Shown here piece after piece: positions 13,491 through 20,599 of a stretch of 22,181 bases of DNA. The translations under genes and the position numbers were made by a program. The stretch is from the NCBI GenBank assembly GCA_937990665.1, contig CALKRF010000007.1, positions 1 to 22,181 on the forward strand, in the 5' to 3' direction. Within the stretch, counting starts at the first letter, position 1. The number at the start of each line of letters is the position of its first letter. The notes below the pieces were generated by a model. The model saw only the letters and a program-made list of their open reading frames with translations, ran no database searches and was not told the DNA's origin. The DNA comes from an uncultured Atopobium sp. GTDB lineage: Bacteria > Actinomycetota > Coriobacteriia > Coriobacteriales > Atopobiaceae.

Positions 13491-14171
13491 TTGAAAATCC
13501 TTGTAGTGGAAGATGAAAAAGAGCTTCTTGCCTCTATTGGAGAGGGTCTTGAGCTTGATGGCTATTACGTTGATCTTGTCGACAACGGCACTCAGGCTCT
13601 AGAAATGGCTCAGCTTGAGCAATATGACCTGATTCTACTTGACCTTAACCTTCCTGGTATCGATGGACTTGATTTGCTGCGTACGCTACGAGCGGAGCAC
13701 TCAGAGACCAAGGTGCTGATTCTTTCTGCGCGTTCATCGGTGTCTGATCGCATTGTTGGATTAGATGCGGGTGCAGATGACTACCTTATAAAACCCTTTG
13801 CGTTTGGTGAGCTCGAGGCCCGTATGAGGACACTCTTGCGCCGCGAATATACGCATGGAGAAGCGTCTTTGACGTTGGGAGAACTTCGGTTTAACACTAC
13901 GGCCCGACAAGTTTTTGTTGGGGATTCTCAGGTTAATTTCACCAAGAAAGAACTTGCAATTCTAGAGTATCTGATGCGACATGCTGGAGCGGTTGTGAGC
14001 AGTGAAGAGCTAATGACTCATGCATGGGATAGCAACGTGGACTTATTCAGCAATTCTGTGCGCGTTCACATTTTTTCGGTACGAAAAAAGTTACGAGAAG
14101 CTCTTGGATATGACCCAATTTCTAACAAAGTGGGAGAGGGTTATTGCTTTAAGAGGGACAGCGATGACTAA
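13491..14171 (+). CDS. OmpR/PhoB-family response regulator
   Basis: A 226-residue two-domain regulator. The receiver domain (residues 1-117) has acidic Glu7-Asp8, phospho-acceptor Asp51 in ILLDLNLPG, Ser79 and Lys101 in LIKPF, a complete phosphorylation site. Residues about 127-223 form the winged-helix DNA-binding domain (LT..E..ILEYL......VVS.EEL, then VRVHIFSVRKKL and GEGY.F). The start is TTG 13491, preceded by AAAGGGAAG; the fold begins directly (MKILVVEDE), so no upstream start is needed. It overlaps the kinase gene by 8 bases and is co-transcribed with it. Being directly downstream of the redox cassette, it may control that cassette, but the target genes are not shown by sequence. Confidence 0.93.
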   Translation: MKILVVEDEKELLASIGEGLELDGYYVDLVDNGTQALEMAQLEQYDLILLDLNLPGIDGLDLLRTLRAEHSETKVLILSARSSVSDRIVGLDAGADDYLIKPFAFGELEARMRTLLRREYTHGEASLTLGELRFNTTARQVFVGDSQVNFTKKELAILEYLMRHAGAVVSSEELMTHAWDSNVDLFSNSVRVHIFSVRKKLREALGYDPISNKVGEGYCFKRDSDD

Positions 14172-15324
14172 GATAAGTGAAGTAATCCCAAAGCCAATGC
14201 GCTCGATACGTGCCCAACTCACTCTTCTTATGGTGGGCTTATTGGTGTGCTGTTGCGTTGTTTTGACCTGGCTTGTGTATCGCTCGACTTCTGAGCTGCT
14301 GGAACTAGCGGCAGCCAACGCTATCAACCAGGGAGCTCTTTCTATCGTTTTGGATGTAGATGCTATCGAACGCTCTATTTTGTTTGACGCGCTGGGTATC
14401 TTGCTTGTTGTGATTGTTGCAGGAAGCTGTGTCGCTTATTTTTTAATAGGCCACTATACCAAGCCAGTTCAACAACTCTCTGCTCACATGAAAGAAATTA
14501 GTCCAAATACATTGTCTGATTCCATTGAAATTGAGGGCGGTGGAGAAGAGATTCAAGAGCTGGTTAAGTCATTTAATCAGATGACTGAGCAACTAGATGA
14601 AGCATTTGCAATGCAGAGGCGTTTCTCGGCAAGCGCAGCTCACGAGCTTAGAACGCCAATTGCGGTGCTGCGGACCAAGCTGGATGTTTTTAAGAAAAAG
14701 AAACGCGAGCAGCGTGAATATGACGAGCTTGTAACTACGATGGAGACATACATTGACCGCCTATCTTCTATCATCACTGACCTTTTGGAATTTGCAGAGA
14801 CGTCTGAGCTAGGAGAGGTTGAGGACGTTTCTCTTGATTCAGTAGTTAAAACGGTCGTGGATGATCTTGAATCGGTTGCTCAAAATAATATGGTAAACGT
14901 GCAGGTTAACACGCAGATTGATACACATTCTGATACACAATCTGAGGAACAGACCTTTATCGTTAAAGGAAATACCAATCTGCTATATCGAGCTCTTTAC
15001 AACCTGGTTGAAAATGCCATTCGTTATAACAATGAAGAAGGATCAGTCAACATTACTCTAGAAACCAGGGGTCAAGAAGGCGTGATTATAATCGCCGATA
15101 CAGGAGTGGGCATTGCGCCTGCGCAAAGAGAACTTGTATTTGAGCCGTTCTACAGGGTGAATAAGTCACGATTCAGAGAGTTTGGCGGCGCAGGCATTGG
15201 TCTTTCACTGGTCAAGACCATCTTGAAGCGGCATGGAGCTTCCATAACAGTCTCTGAAAACAACCCTCAGGGTTCTGTATTTACAATCAGAATTCCACTG
15301 GTTGATGCTATAGACCCTGAGTAG
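14164..15324 (+). CDS. Sensor histidine kinase of the adjacent response regulator
   Basis: A 386-residue kinase starting at ATG 14164, which overlaps the regulator's end; the open frame extends further upstream but lies inside the regulator gene. Transmembrane helix 1 spans about 19-40 and helix 2 about 77-97, leaving only some 36 residues outside, too small for a classical sensor domain. A HAMP-like linker (98-150) leads to the dimerisation helix with His160 in SAAHELRTPI. The ATPase domain has the N box (LVENAIRYNN, 281-290), G1 DTGVG (312-316), F box FEPFYR and G2 GAGIGLSLV (342-350). Because the external loop is short, the kinase may sense the membrane or a partner protein such as the neighbouring redox proteins. 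That is speculation. Confidence 0.93.
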   Translation: MTKISEVIPKPMRSIRAQLTLLMVGLLVCCCVVLTWLVYRSTSELLELAAANAINQGALSIVLDVDAIERSILFDALGILLVVIVAGSCVAYFLIGHYTKPVQQLSAHMKEISPNTLSDSIEIEGGGEEIQELVKSFNQMTEQLDEAFAMQRRFSASAAHELRTPIAVLRTKLDVFKKKKREQREYDELVTTMETYIDRLSSIITDLLEFAETSELGEVEDVSLDSVVKTVVDDLESVAQNNMVNVQVNTQIDTHSDTQSEEQTFIVKGNTNLLYRALYNLVENAIRYNNEEGSVNITLETRGQEGVIIIADTGVGIAPAQRELVFEPFYRVNKSRFREFGGAGIGLSLVKTILKRHGASITVSENNPQGSVFTIRIPLVDAIDPE

Positions 15325-15344
15325 CGCTTAATACTTCATATACA

Positions 15345-15388
15345 CTGCCGCTCATAGATAAGATGAATGGCAGCTCATGGCGAGAAGA
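15345..15388. other. Imperfect hairpin and GGCGAGAAGA half-element in the kinase-aldolase spacer
   Basis: CTGCC-GCTCAT and ATGAAT-GGCAG (15345-15373) pair with two mismatches out of 11. Right behind it, TGGCGAGAAGACC (15378-15390) is identical over 13 bases to the left arm and loop start of the hairpin after lsrB, but no right arm is present. No T-run follows, so termination is doubtful. Confidence 0.35.
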
Positions 15389-15445
15389 CCAACGGCTAAA
15401 ATAGTTCTTAGCACATAGAGCCCTAGCGATGAAGGGGAGCCAAGC

Positions 15446-16114
15446 ATGGAGTTTATTCTAGACACAGCTGATCTTGAGGCAGTTAAGCAGCTTGATGAGC
15501 TTTTGACTATTGATGGAGTTACCACCAATCCTGCAATCATCACTAGAAGTGGTAAGCAACCCGAACAGGTAATTAAGGAGTTCATGGAGTACCTGTTGCC
15601 TGAGCAAAAGTTCTTCGTGCAGGTTGTTTCAACTGACTATCAGAAGATGTTGGAAGAGGCTCGTTATATCTGTGGCCTTCGTTCCGAGAATACCTATGTG
15701 AAGATTCCTGTTACCCACAACGGATACAAAGCAATTAAACAGCTCAAGTCCGAGGGCCTTGGCGTTCTTGCAACTGCTATTTATTCTGCTGACGAAGCAT
15801 TCCTTGCAGCAATGAACGGTGCAGATTACTTGGCTCCTTACGTTAATCGCATGTGCAACTACGGCGACGGTATTGGTCAGGTTTTTGACCTTATGCAGAT
15901 GCTTGAGACTCATGGACTAAATTCCAAGATTCTTGCTGCATCATTTAAGAATACTGAGCAGGTTCATGCGCTTATTGCTGCAGGTATCGATGCAGTTACT
16001 CTTCCACCTGATATTGTCTACACTATGATGGATCATCCTGGAACAAAGATTGCTGTTGAGGAGTTCTCCGTCGCATGGCGCGAGGTCTACGGTAGAGATA
16101 CCCTGCTGGGATAG
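15446..16114 (+). CDS. fsa: Fructose-6-phosphate aldolase / transaldolase-like protein
   Basis: A 222-residue class I aldolase of the small transaldolase family. It matches E. coli FSA in length (220) and pattern: LDTADL at the start, GVTTNPAII (24-32), the Schiff-base lysine Lys86 in VKIPVT, TAIYSA (110-115), YLAPYVNR (128-135), KILAASFK and ITLP-like VTLP. Gln59 (FVQV) is the residue associated with aldolase rather than transaldolase activity, where Glu is usual. FSA cleaves fructose 6-phosphate reversibly to dihydroxyacetone and glyceraldehyde 3-phosphate. ATG 15446 has AAGGGGAG upstream. It ends at a strong bidirectional terminator and may be transcribed alone. The true substrate in this family often differs, so the specific aldol reaction is not certain. 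Confidence 0.9.
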   Translation: MEFILDTADLEAVKQLDELLTIDGVTTNPAIITRSGKQPEQVIKEFMEYLLPEQKFFVQVVSTDYQKMLEEARYICGLRSENTYVKIPVTHNGYKAIKQLKSEGLGVLATAIYSADEAFLAAMNGADYLAPYVNRMCNYGDGIGQVFDLMQMLETHGLNSKILAASFKNTEQVHALIAAGIDAVTLPPDIVYTMMDHPGTKIAVEEFSVAWREVYGRDTLLG

Positions 16115-16140
16115 GTTTAAAGAAAAATAAAGATTTATTT

Positions 16141-16182
16141 AAATAAGGACCTAGACAAAATGTTTTGTCTAGGTCCTTATTT
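16141..16182. terminator. Bidirectional terminator between the aldolase and the convergent membrane-protein gene
   Basis: A perfect 20-bp inverted repeat (16141-16160 with 16163-16182) with A-rich left and T-rich right ends. It serves both the aldolase transcript and the leftward gene, whose TAA stop (16177-16179) lies inside the stem. Confidence 0.92.
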
Positions 16183-17424
16183 TGTAGATTTTAGTAGTGC
16201 TGCCAATACTCCTTCTATTGATTCAGTTCCACTACTCTTAACAAGACCTGTATCTGCGACTTCAAATAGAGCTCTAAAAATAATTGGCTTTTCAGCATCT
16301 ATCGAGTCTGATCCATCTTTGAAAATGAGAGCTTGGTAGAAGCGGGTAAGAGCAGCGCGTTCTGTACAAACAATTTGTAAATGTCTACATGACTGAATTT
16401 GTTTGATTAAGACTCGAATAATATAAATAACAAACGTTATAGATGTTAAAAGAATTGCAGCTGGTGATAAAATTGAATAGTCATGCGGAGCTTTAAGTAC
16501 TTCTGGAATAACGACTCCAAGAGTAATGATAAATATGACACTGACAAAAAGAGTTAAAAAAATAAGTAATTTCGTCTCTTCATTATATTTTTCAGCTTGT
16601 TCATTCCATAAACTTTCTGGAGCTTCGAGCTTTAGTTTTTCTTTGTATGCAGATTCCAAGCTATTTAGAGATTCTCGCTTACGTTCAATTAGCTCTTCAA
16701 CTTCTTGTATTGAGTTTTTATTTGCGAAGATTTCACCTTGAATTGTTTCTAAACTCGATTCTAAAATAAGTTTATGAGAGTGGACAGTTTCTTCAGAAAT
16801 CTTGTCCCAGCTAATTTCGGTGTCAAGAATTAGATCACGAAGACAATATAGGGATGCAATATGCTGATATGCATACCCTGAATTAAGGTAATTAAAAATA
16901 TCTTGCGGATTATTAATAAGTCGAATGTAGAATTTGAGAGAAGCGTCAAGTTGAGACGTTTCGCCTAACTTACTTAGATACCTATAAGAATATTGAATAA
17001 AGTCTTTTATTTGCTCTATATTGTTATCTTGAATGTTCGGTGTATAGACTTCTAAAGATCTTGAAATTATCTTCGTATTATCTTCAACTTCTTCTGTTTC
17101 AATTGAGGATAAAGTGCCTAATGCAAGTTCAGATAATATGTCGTTTAGTTGTTCTATCTTGTCTTTTCTTCGATGCTTTGAAGCTTTTTCGAAGCCAGAT
17201 CCTATTTGCTTTTTTATATTTTTCCAGAATAAAGAAAAATCAATAAGACCATATTTTGAATCAAGCTGAGACCAAAAAACTATATTTTGATCTACAAATT
17301 CTTCAAATTCAGCAAAATTGCAATTGATTTCGTTATTTTCAAGTGAATAGTCACTCGAGAAATAAAGAGTGATGTTGATCTTTTTTCTGAATAAGTTATT
17401 AAGAGTGTTTTCACTTAGTGACAT
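16177..17424 (-). CDS. AT-rich coiled-coil membrane protein, tentatively DUF6161-like
   Basis: A 415-residue protein starting at ATG 17424 behind AAAGGAGAAGG. Residues 1-210 are mostly helical, charged and soluble. About 215-285 is a coiled coil (EVEELIERKRESLNSLE region). Two transmembrane helices lie at about 286-306 and 319-341, and a conserved-looking tail follows: HLQ....ERAALTRFYQALI (348-367) and IIFRALFEVADTGLVKSSG (381-399). The pattern ER..L...Y.ALI then ALF...DTGL.K resembles the end of DUF6161 proteins as I remember them; no function is established. The gene is far more AT-rich than everything around it, stands alone, and opposes the flanking genes, all signs of horizontal acquisition. 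A role in defence or envelope stress is possible but unsupported by any catalytic motif. Confidence 0.78.
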   Translation of the reverse strand: MSLSENTLNNLFRKKINITLYFSSDYSLENNEINCNFAEFEEFVDQNIVFWSQLDSKYGLIDFSLFWKNIKKQIGSGFEKASKHRRKDKIEQLNDILSELALGTLSSIETEEVEDNTKIISRSLEVYTPNIQDNNIEQIKDFIQYSYRYLSKLGETSQLDASLKFYIRLINNPQDIFNYLNSGYAYQHIASLYCLRDLILDTEISWDKISEETVHSHKLILESSLETIQGEIFANKNSIQEVEELIERKRESLNSLESAYKEKLKLEAPESLWNEQAEKYNEETKLLIFLTLFVSVIFIITLGVVIPEVLKAPHDYSILSPAAILLTSITFVIYIIRVLIKQIQSCRHLQIVCTERAALTRFYQALIFKDGSDSIDAEKPIIFRALFEVADTGLVKSSGTESIEGVLAALLKSTK

Positions 17425-17532
17425 CCTTCTCCTTTCGTTGATATTCTTGGTCAGAATAACTTTTAGTCAGGAATATATGAATTGGATATCCACCAGCGGC
17501 TACAAAACGTCGGTGAAAAAATCTACTACAAA

Positions 17533-17559
17533 CTGACTTAGATTATGTATATAAGTCAG
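17533..17559. promoter_or_regulatory. Candidate operator upstream of dnaK, CTGACTTA-N11-TAAGTCAG
   Basis: A perfect 8-bp inverted repeat 135 bases before the dnaK start, overlapping AT-rich TATATAAG sequence that could be a -10 region. It does not match the canonical HspR-binding HAIR (CTTGAGT-N7-ACTCAAG). As the only strong palindrome here at a promoter-like position, it is the best local candidate for the HspR site. Confidence 0.4.
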
Positions 17560-17577
17560 ACATAGGGGTATAAGCAA

Positions 17578-17649
17578 AACCGTAAAGCAGAAACACAGTA
17601 TGTGTTCACGGTTAGCTTGTGCCCCTTTTCAGGTCATCTACCTGTGGGG
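17578..17649 (+). promoter_or_regulatory. Structured dnaK leader with two stacked hairpins
   Basis: Hairpin one pairs AACCGT with ACGGTT (17578-17583, 17608-17613) and, inside it, AACAC with GTGTT (17592-17596, 17602-17606). Hairpin two pairs CCCC with GGGG (17622-17625, 17646-17649) around CAGGT/ACCTG (17630-17634, 17640-17644). Both precede the AGGAAAGGA ribosome site without covering it. They may stabilise the mRNA or act in heat-dependent control. Confidence 0.4.
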
Positions 17650-17693
17650 TTTCTCGCCAAACGGAACACGTACATAGGAAAGGATGATTCACA

Positions 17694-19598
17694 ATGGGTA
17701 AGATTCTTGGAATTGACCTGGGTACTACAAACTCAGCTATGGCTGTCCTCGAGGGTGGAGAGCCAACTATTATCGTAAACGCAGAGGGAGACCGCACAAC
17801 TCCTTCCGTCGTCGGCTTCCGTGCTGACGGTGACCGCATTGTTGGTAAGGCAGCAAAGAACCAGGCTGTCACCAACCCTGTAAACACTGTCTTCTCCATC
17901 AAGCGTTTCATGGGCCGCAAGTTTGACGAGGTCCAGTCTGAGATCAAGACTGTCCCTTACAAGGTCAAGGCTGGCACCGACGGTCGCGCAGTCGTTGAGA
18001 TTGACGGCGTTGACTACACTCCAGAGCAGATCAGCGCTATGACCCTTGCAAAGATGAAGGCAGACGCCGAGAAGTACCTTGGTGAGCCTGTAACCGACGC
18101 TGTTATTACCGTCCCAGCATACTTCAACGATGCACAGCGTCAGGCAACTAAGGACGCAGGTAAGATTGCTGGTCTCAACGTTCAGCGTATCGTTAACGAG
18201 CCAACCGCAGCAGCCCTTGCTTACGGTCTGGACAAGAAGGACCAGGACCACAAGGTTCTTGTCTTCGACCTCGGTGGCGGTACCTTCGACGTCTCCCTGC
18301 TTGACCTTGCAGACGGCGTTGTTGAGGTTCTCGCAACTAACGGCGATAACCACCTGGGCGGTGACGACTGGGATCAGCGCGTTATCGATTGGCTTGCAGA
18401 CAAGTTCAACTCCGATAACGGCATTGACCTCCGCAAGGACCCAATGGCACTTCAGCGCCTCAAGGAGGCTGCAGAGAACGCTAAGAAGGAGCTCTCCAGC
18501 GCACAGCAGGCTCAGGTTAACCTGCCATTCATCACCGCAGATGCATCTGGTCCTAAGCACCTTGACTACACCCTGACTCGTGCAGAGTTTGAGCGCATCA
18601 CCCGCGATCTTCTCGACCGCTGCAAGGCTCCTGTAACCAAGGCACTCCAGGACGCAGGCCTTCAGCTCTCCGATGTCAGTGAGGTCATTCTGGTTGGCGG
18701 CTCCACTCGTATGCCAGCTGTTCAGGACCTGGTCAAGAGCATGACCGGCAAGCAGCCTAACATGTCCGTCAACCCAGACGAGGTTGTTGCAGACGGCGCA
18801 GCTGTTCAGGGCGGCGTTCTTACCGGCGACGTCTCCGGCATCCTGCTGCTTGACGTAACCCCACTGTCCCTGGGCGTTGAGACCCTTGGCGGTGTTGTTG
18901 ACAAGGTCATCGACCGTAACACCACCATCCCAACTTCCAGCACAAAGGTTTACTCCACTGCAGCTGATAACCAGACCTCCGTTGAGATTCACGTCCTCCA
19001 GGGCGAGCGCGAGATGGCTTCTGACAACAAGAGCCTTGGTAAGTTCAACCTTACTGGCATTCCTGCTGCTCAGCGTGGTATCCCTCAGATTGAGGTTACC
19101 TTTGACATCGACGCAAACGGCATCCTGAAGGTCACCGCTAAGGACAAGGCAACTGACAAGTCCCAGGAGATCACCATTTCTGGTTCCACCGCTCTGTCCG
19201 ACGAGGAAGTTGACCGCATGGTTAAGGACGCAGAGTCCCACGCTGAGGAAGACAAGAAGCGTAAGGACGAGATTGAGGTTCGCAACCAGGTAGACTCCCT
19301 GGCATACAGCACCGAGCAGACCGTCAAAGACCTTGGCGATAAGGTCCCTGAGGATCAGAAGAAGGCTGTTGAAGAGGCAGTTGCTGAGGCAAAGACCGCA
19401 CTTGATGGCTCTGACATTGAGGCAATCAAGAAGGCTGGCGAGAAGCTCACTGAGGTTGGACAGAAGCTCGCAGAGATTGTCTACGCAGACGCTCAGGCTC
19501 AGACCGCAGGCAACAACGGCGCAGCAGGCAACCCTTCTGAGCCAGATGTTGTTGATGCAGACTACGAGGTTGTCGACGACGATAAGAACCAGAACTAA
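17694..19598 (+). CDS. dnaK: Chaperone DnaK (Hsp70)
   Basis: A 634-residue cytosolic Hsp70 that binds exposed hydrophobic peptides in an ATP-driven cycle with DnaJ and GrpE. The nucleotide-binding domain shows GIDLGTTNS (6-14), Lys70, VPAYFNDAQRQATKDAGKIAGL (140-161), NEPTAAALAYGL and DLGGGTFDVS (192-201), then VGGSTRMPAV. The interdomain linker region DVTPLSLGVETLGG leads into the substrate-binding domain, and the C-terminus ends in an acidic tail. The protein is of the Gram-positive and actinobacterial type. ATG 17694 follows AGGAAAGGA. It heads the dnaK-grpE-dnaJ-hspR order known from actinobacteria. Strong codon bias fits high expression. Confidence 0.98.
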   Translation: MGKILGIDLGTTNSAMAVLEGGEPTIIVNAEGDRTTPSVVGFRADGDRIVGKAAKNQAVTNPVNTVFSIKRFMGRKFDEVQSEIKTVPYKVKAGTDGRAVVEIDGVDYTPEQISAMTLAKMKADAEKYLGEPVTDAVITVPAYFNDAQRQATKDAGKIAGLNVQRIVNEPTAAALAYGLDKKDQDHKVLVFDLGGGTFDVSLLDLADGVVEVLATNGDNHLGGDDWDQRVIDWLADKFNSDNGIDLRKDPMALQRLKEAAENAKKELSSAQQAQVNLPFITADASGPKHLDYTLTRAEFERITRDLLDRCKAPVTKALQDAGLQLSDVSEVILVGGSTRMPAVQDLVKSMTGKQPNMSVNPDEVVADGAAVQGGVLTGDVSGILLLDVTPLSLGVETLGGVVDKVIDRNTTIPTSSTKVYSTAADNQTSVEIHVLQGEREMASDNKSLGKFNLTGIPAAQRGIPQIEVTFDIDANGILKVTAKDKATDKSQEITISGSTALSDEEVDRMVKDAESHAEEDKKRKDEIEVRNQVDSLAYSTEQTVKDLGDKVPEDQKKAVEEAVAEAKTALDGSDIEAIKKAGEKLTEVGQKLAEIVYADAQAQTAGNNGAAGNPSEPDVVDADYEVVDDDKNQN

Positions 19599-19668
19599 TC
19601 TGAGTTTCTCGGCATATGTGCTTGGGTAACTTGGCGCAGCAGCTGGTAGACAATGTGATATGACTCGG

Positions 19669-19697
19669 AGGCGGCTGGCGGAAACGTTTGGCCGCCT
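19669..19697 (+). repeat. Hairpin in the dnaK-grpE spacer
   Basis: AGGCGGC (19669-19675) pairs with GCCGCCT (19691-19697) around a 15-base loop holding the AAACGTTT palindrome. It ends 9 bases before the AGGGAGG of grpE. It may set the dnaK:grpE ratio by processing or partial termination. Confidence 0.5.
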
Positions 19698-19721
19698 TCT
19701 ACACATAGGGAGGTGATGGCA

Positions 19722-20567
19722 GTGACAACAGCAGATCAGAACAAGGTTGACACTACCTTTGATAACGAGAATAACGGTGATGAAACCGTAGGCGCCGTCG
19801 GCGTTGTGGGTGATGGCTCCGCAAGTCAGACGCTTGATGGCAACAAGTCCGCTGCCAACGGCGCAGCAGGCGCGGCTGGCGCAGGCCGTCCGATGACCGA
19901 GGAAGAGATGATTGCTGAGGCAATTCGTCGTGGAGAAGAGACGGCAGAGGCAGAGATTGCTGCCGACGCCCAGCGTGCAGCTCAGGAACGTGACCGTTTG
20001 CAGAACGAGCTGGACTCGGTCTCTGACCAGATTGAGGCAGCTAAGCAGCAGGCAGCCGAGGCAAATGATCGCTTCTTGCGCCTGCAGGCTGACTGGGATA
20101 ACTACCGTCGTCGTACCGCTCAGGAGCGTCTTGATGAGCGCCAGCGCGCAACAGAGAAGCTGGTAGTTGATCTTCTCCCTGTCATTGATGACCTGGAGCG
20201 CGCAATTGAGCACGCGGACAACTTGACCGACCCTGCAGCCAAGCAGTTTGTTGAGGGCGTCACCGCGGTGTGCAACAAGCTTGTGGGCGTCTTGAACAAA
20301 GAGGGTGTTGAGGTAGTTAACCCTGTGGGTGAGGCTTTTGATCCTCTATCTCACCAGGCAGTAAGCCAGATTGAGGATACCCAGGCATATGATGAGACCG
20401 TCGCCCAGGTGTACCAAAAGGGCTATCGTATGGGCGGCAAGGATATTCGCACTGCAATGGTTGTTGTTACCCACGGCGGTCCAAAGCGTCCAGCTGAGTC
20501 AGAGGCTACTGACAGCACTGAGGCAGACGCCGCAGACGGCACAACTTCGAACGGTGCAGCTGAGTAA
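19722..20567 (+). CDS. grpE: Nucleotide exchange factor GrpE
   Basis: A 281-residue GrpE, longer than the usual 190-200. The first 60 residues or so are a low-complexity Gly/Ala/Asn-rich extension. A long coiled coil with alternating Glu, Gln and Ala follows, then the GrpE core (FLRLQADWDNYRRRT, LLPVIDDLERAIEHAD, GVEVVNPVGEAFDP..HQAV, V.QVYQKGYRMGGKDIRTAMVVV). It releases ADP from DnaK. I choose GTG 19722, eight bases behind AGGGAGG; the in-frame ATG 19716 is only two bases from that site and is less likely, though possible. The C-terminal tail is again low-complexity and acidic. It lies between dnaK and dnaJ in the same operon. Confidence 0.94.
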   Translation: MTTADQNKVDTTFDNENNGDETVGAVGVVGDGSASQTLDGNKSAANGAAGAAGAGRPMTEEEMIAEAIRRGEETAEAEIAADAQRAAQERDRLQNELDSVSDQIEAAKQQAAEANDRFLRLQADWDNYRRRTAQERLDERQRATEKLVVDLLPVIDDLERAIEHADNLTDPAAKQFVEGVTAVCNKLVGVLNKEGVEVVNPVGEAFDPLSHQAVSQIEDTQAYDETVAQVYQKGYRMGGKDIRTAMVVVTHGGPKRPAESEATDSTEADAADGTTSNGAAE

Positions 20568-20599
20568 GACAGAGTAGTTTAGAGAGGAGGCCGTGCTGA

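Noticed and set aside
14020..14163. Upstream ATG for the histidine kinase
   Set aside because: It lies within the response-regulator gene and lacks a ribosome site; ATG 14164 gives the usual short overlap and a normal N-terminus.
17533..17559. Canonical HAIR element upstream of dnaK
   Set aside because: The palindrome present does not match CTTGAGT-N7-ACTCAAG in sequence or spacing, so it is listed only as a candidate operator.
19626..19660. tRNA-like string (ACTTGGCGCAGCAGCTGGTAG) between dnaK and grpE
   Set aside because: It resembles a tRNA D-arm, but no anticodon stem, T-arm GGTTCRA or acceptor pairing follows.
17733..20213. Very long leftward open frame (826 codons) opposite dnaK and grpE
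   Set aside because: It is the antisense shadow of highly codon-biased chaperone genes, Leu/Cys/Val-rich without domains, and crosses two real genes and a spacer.
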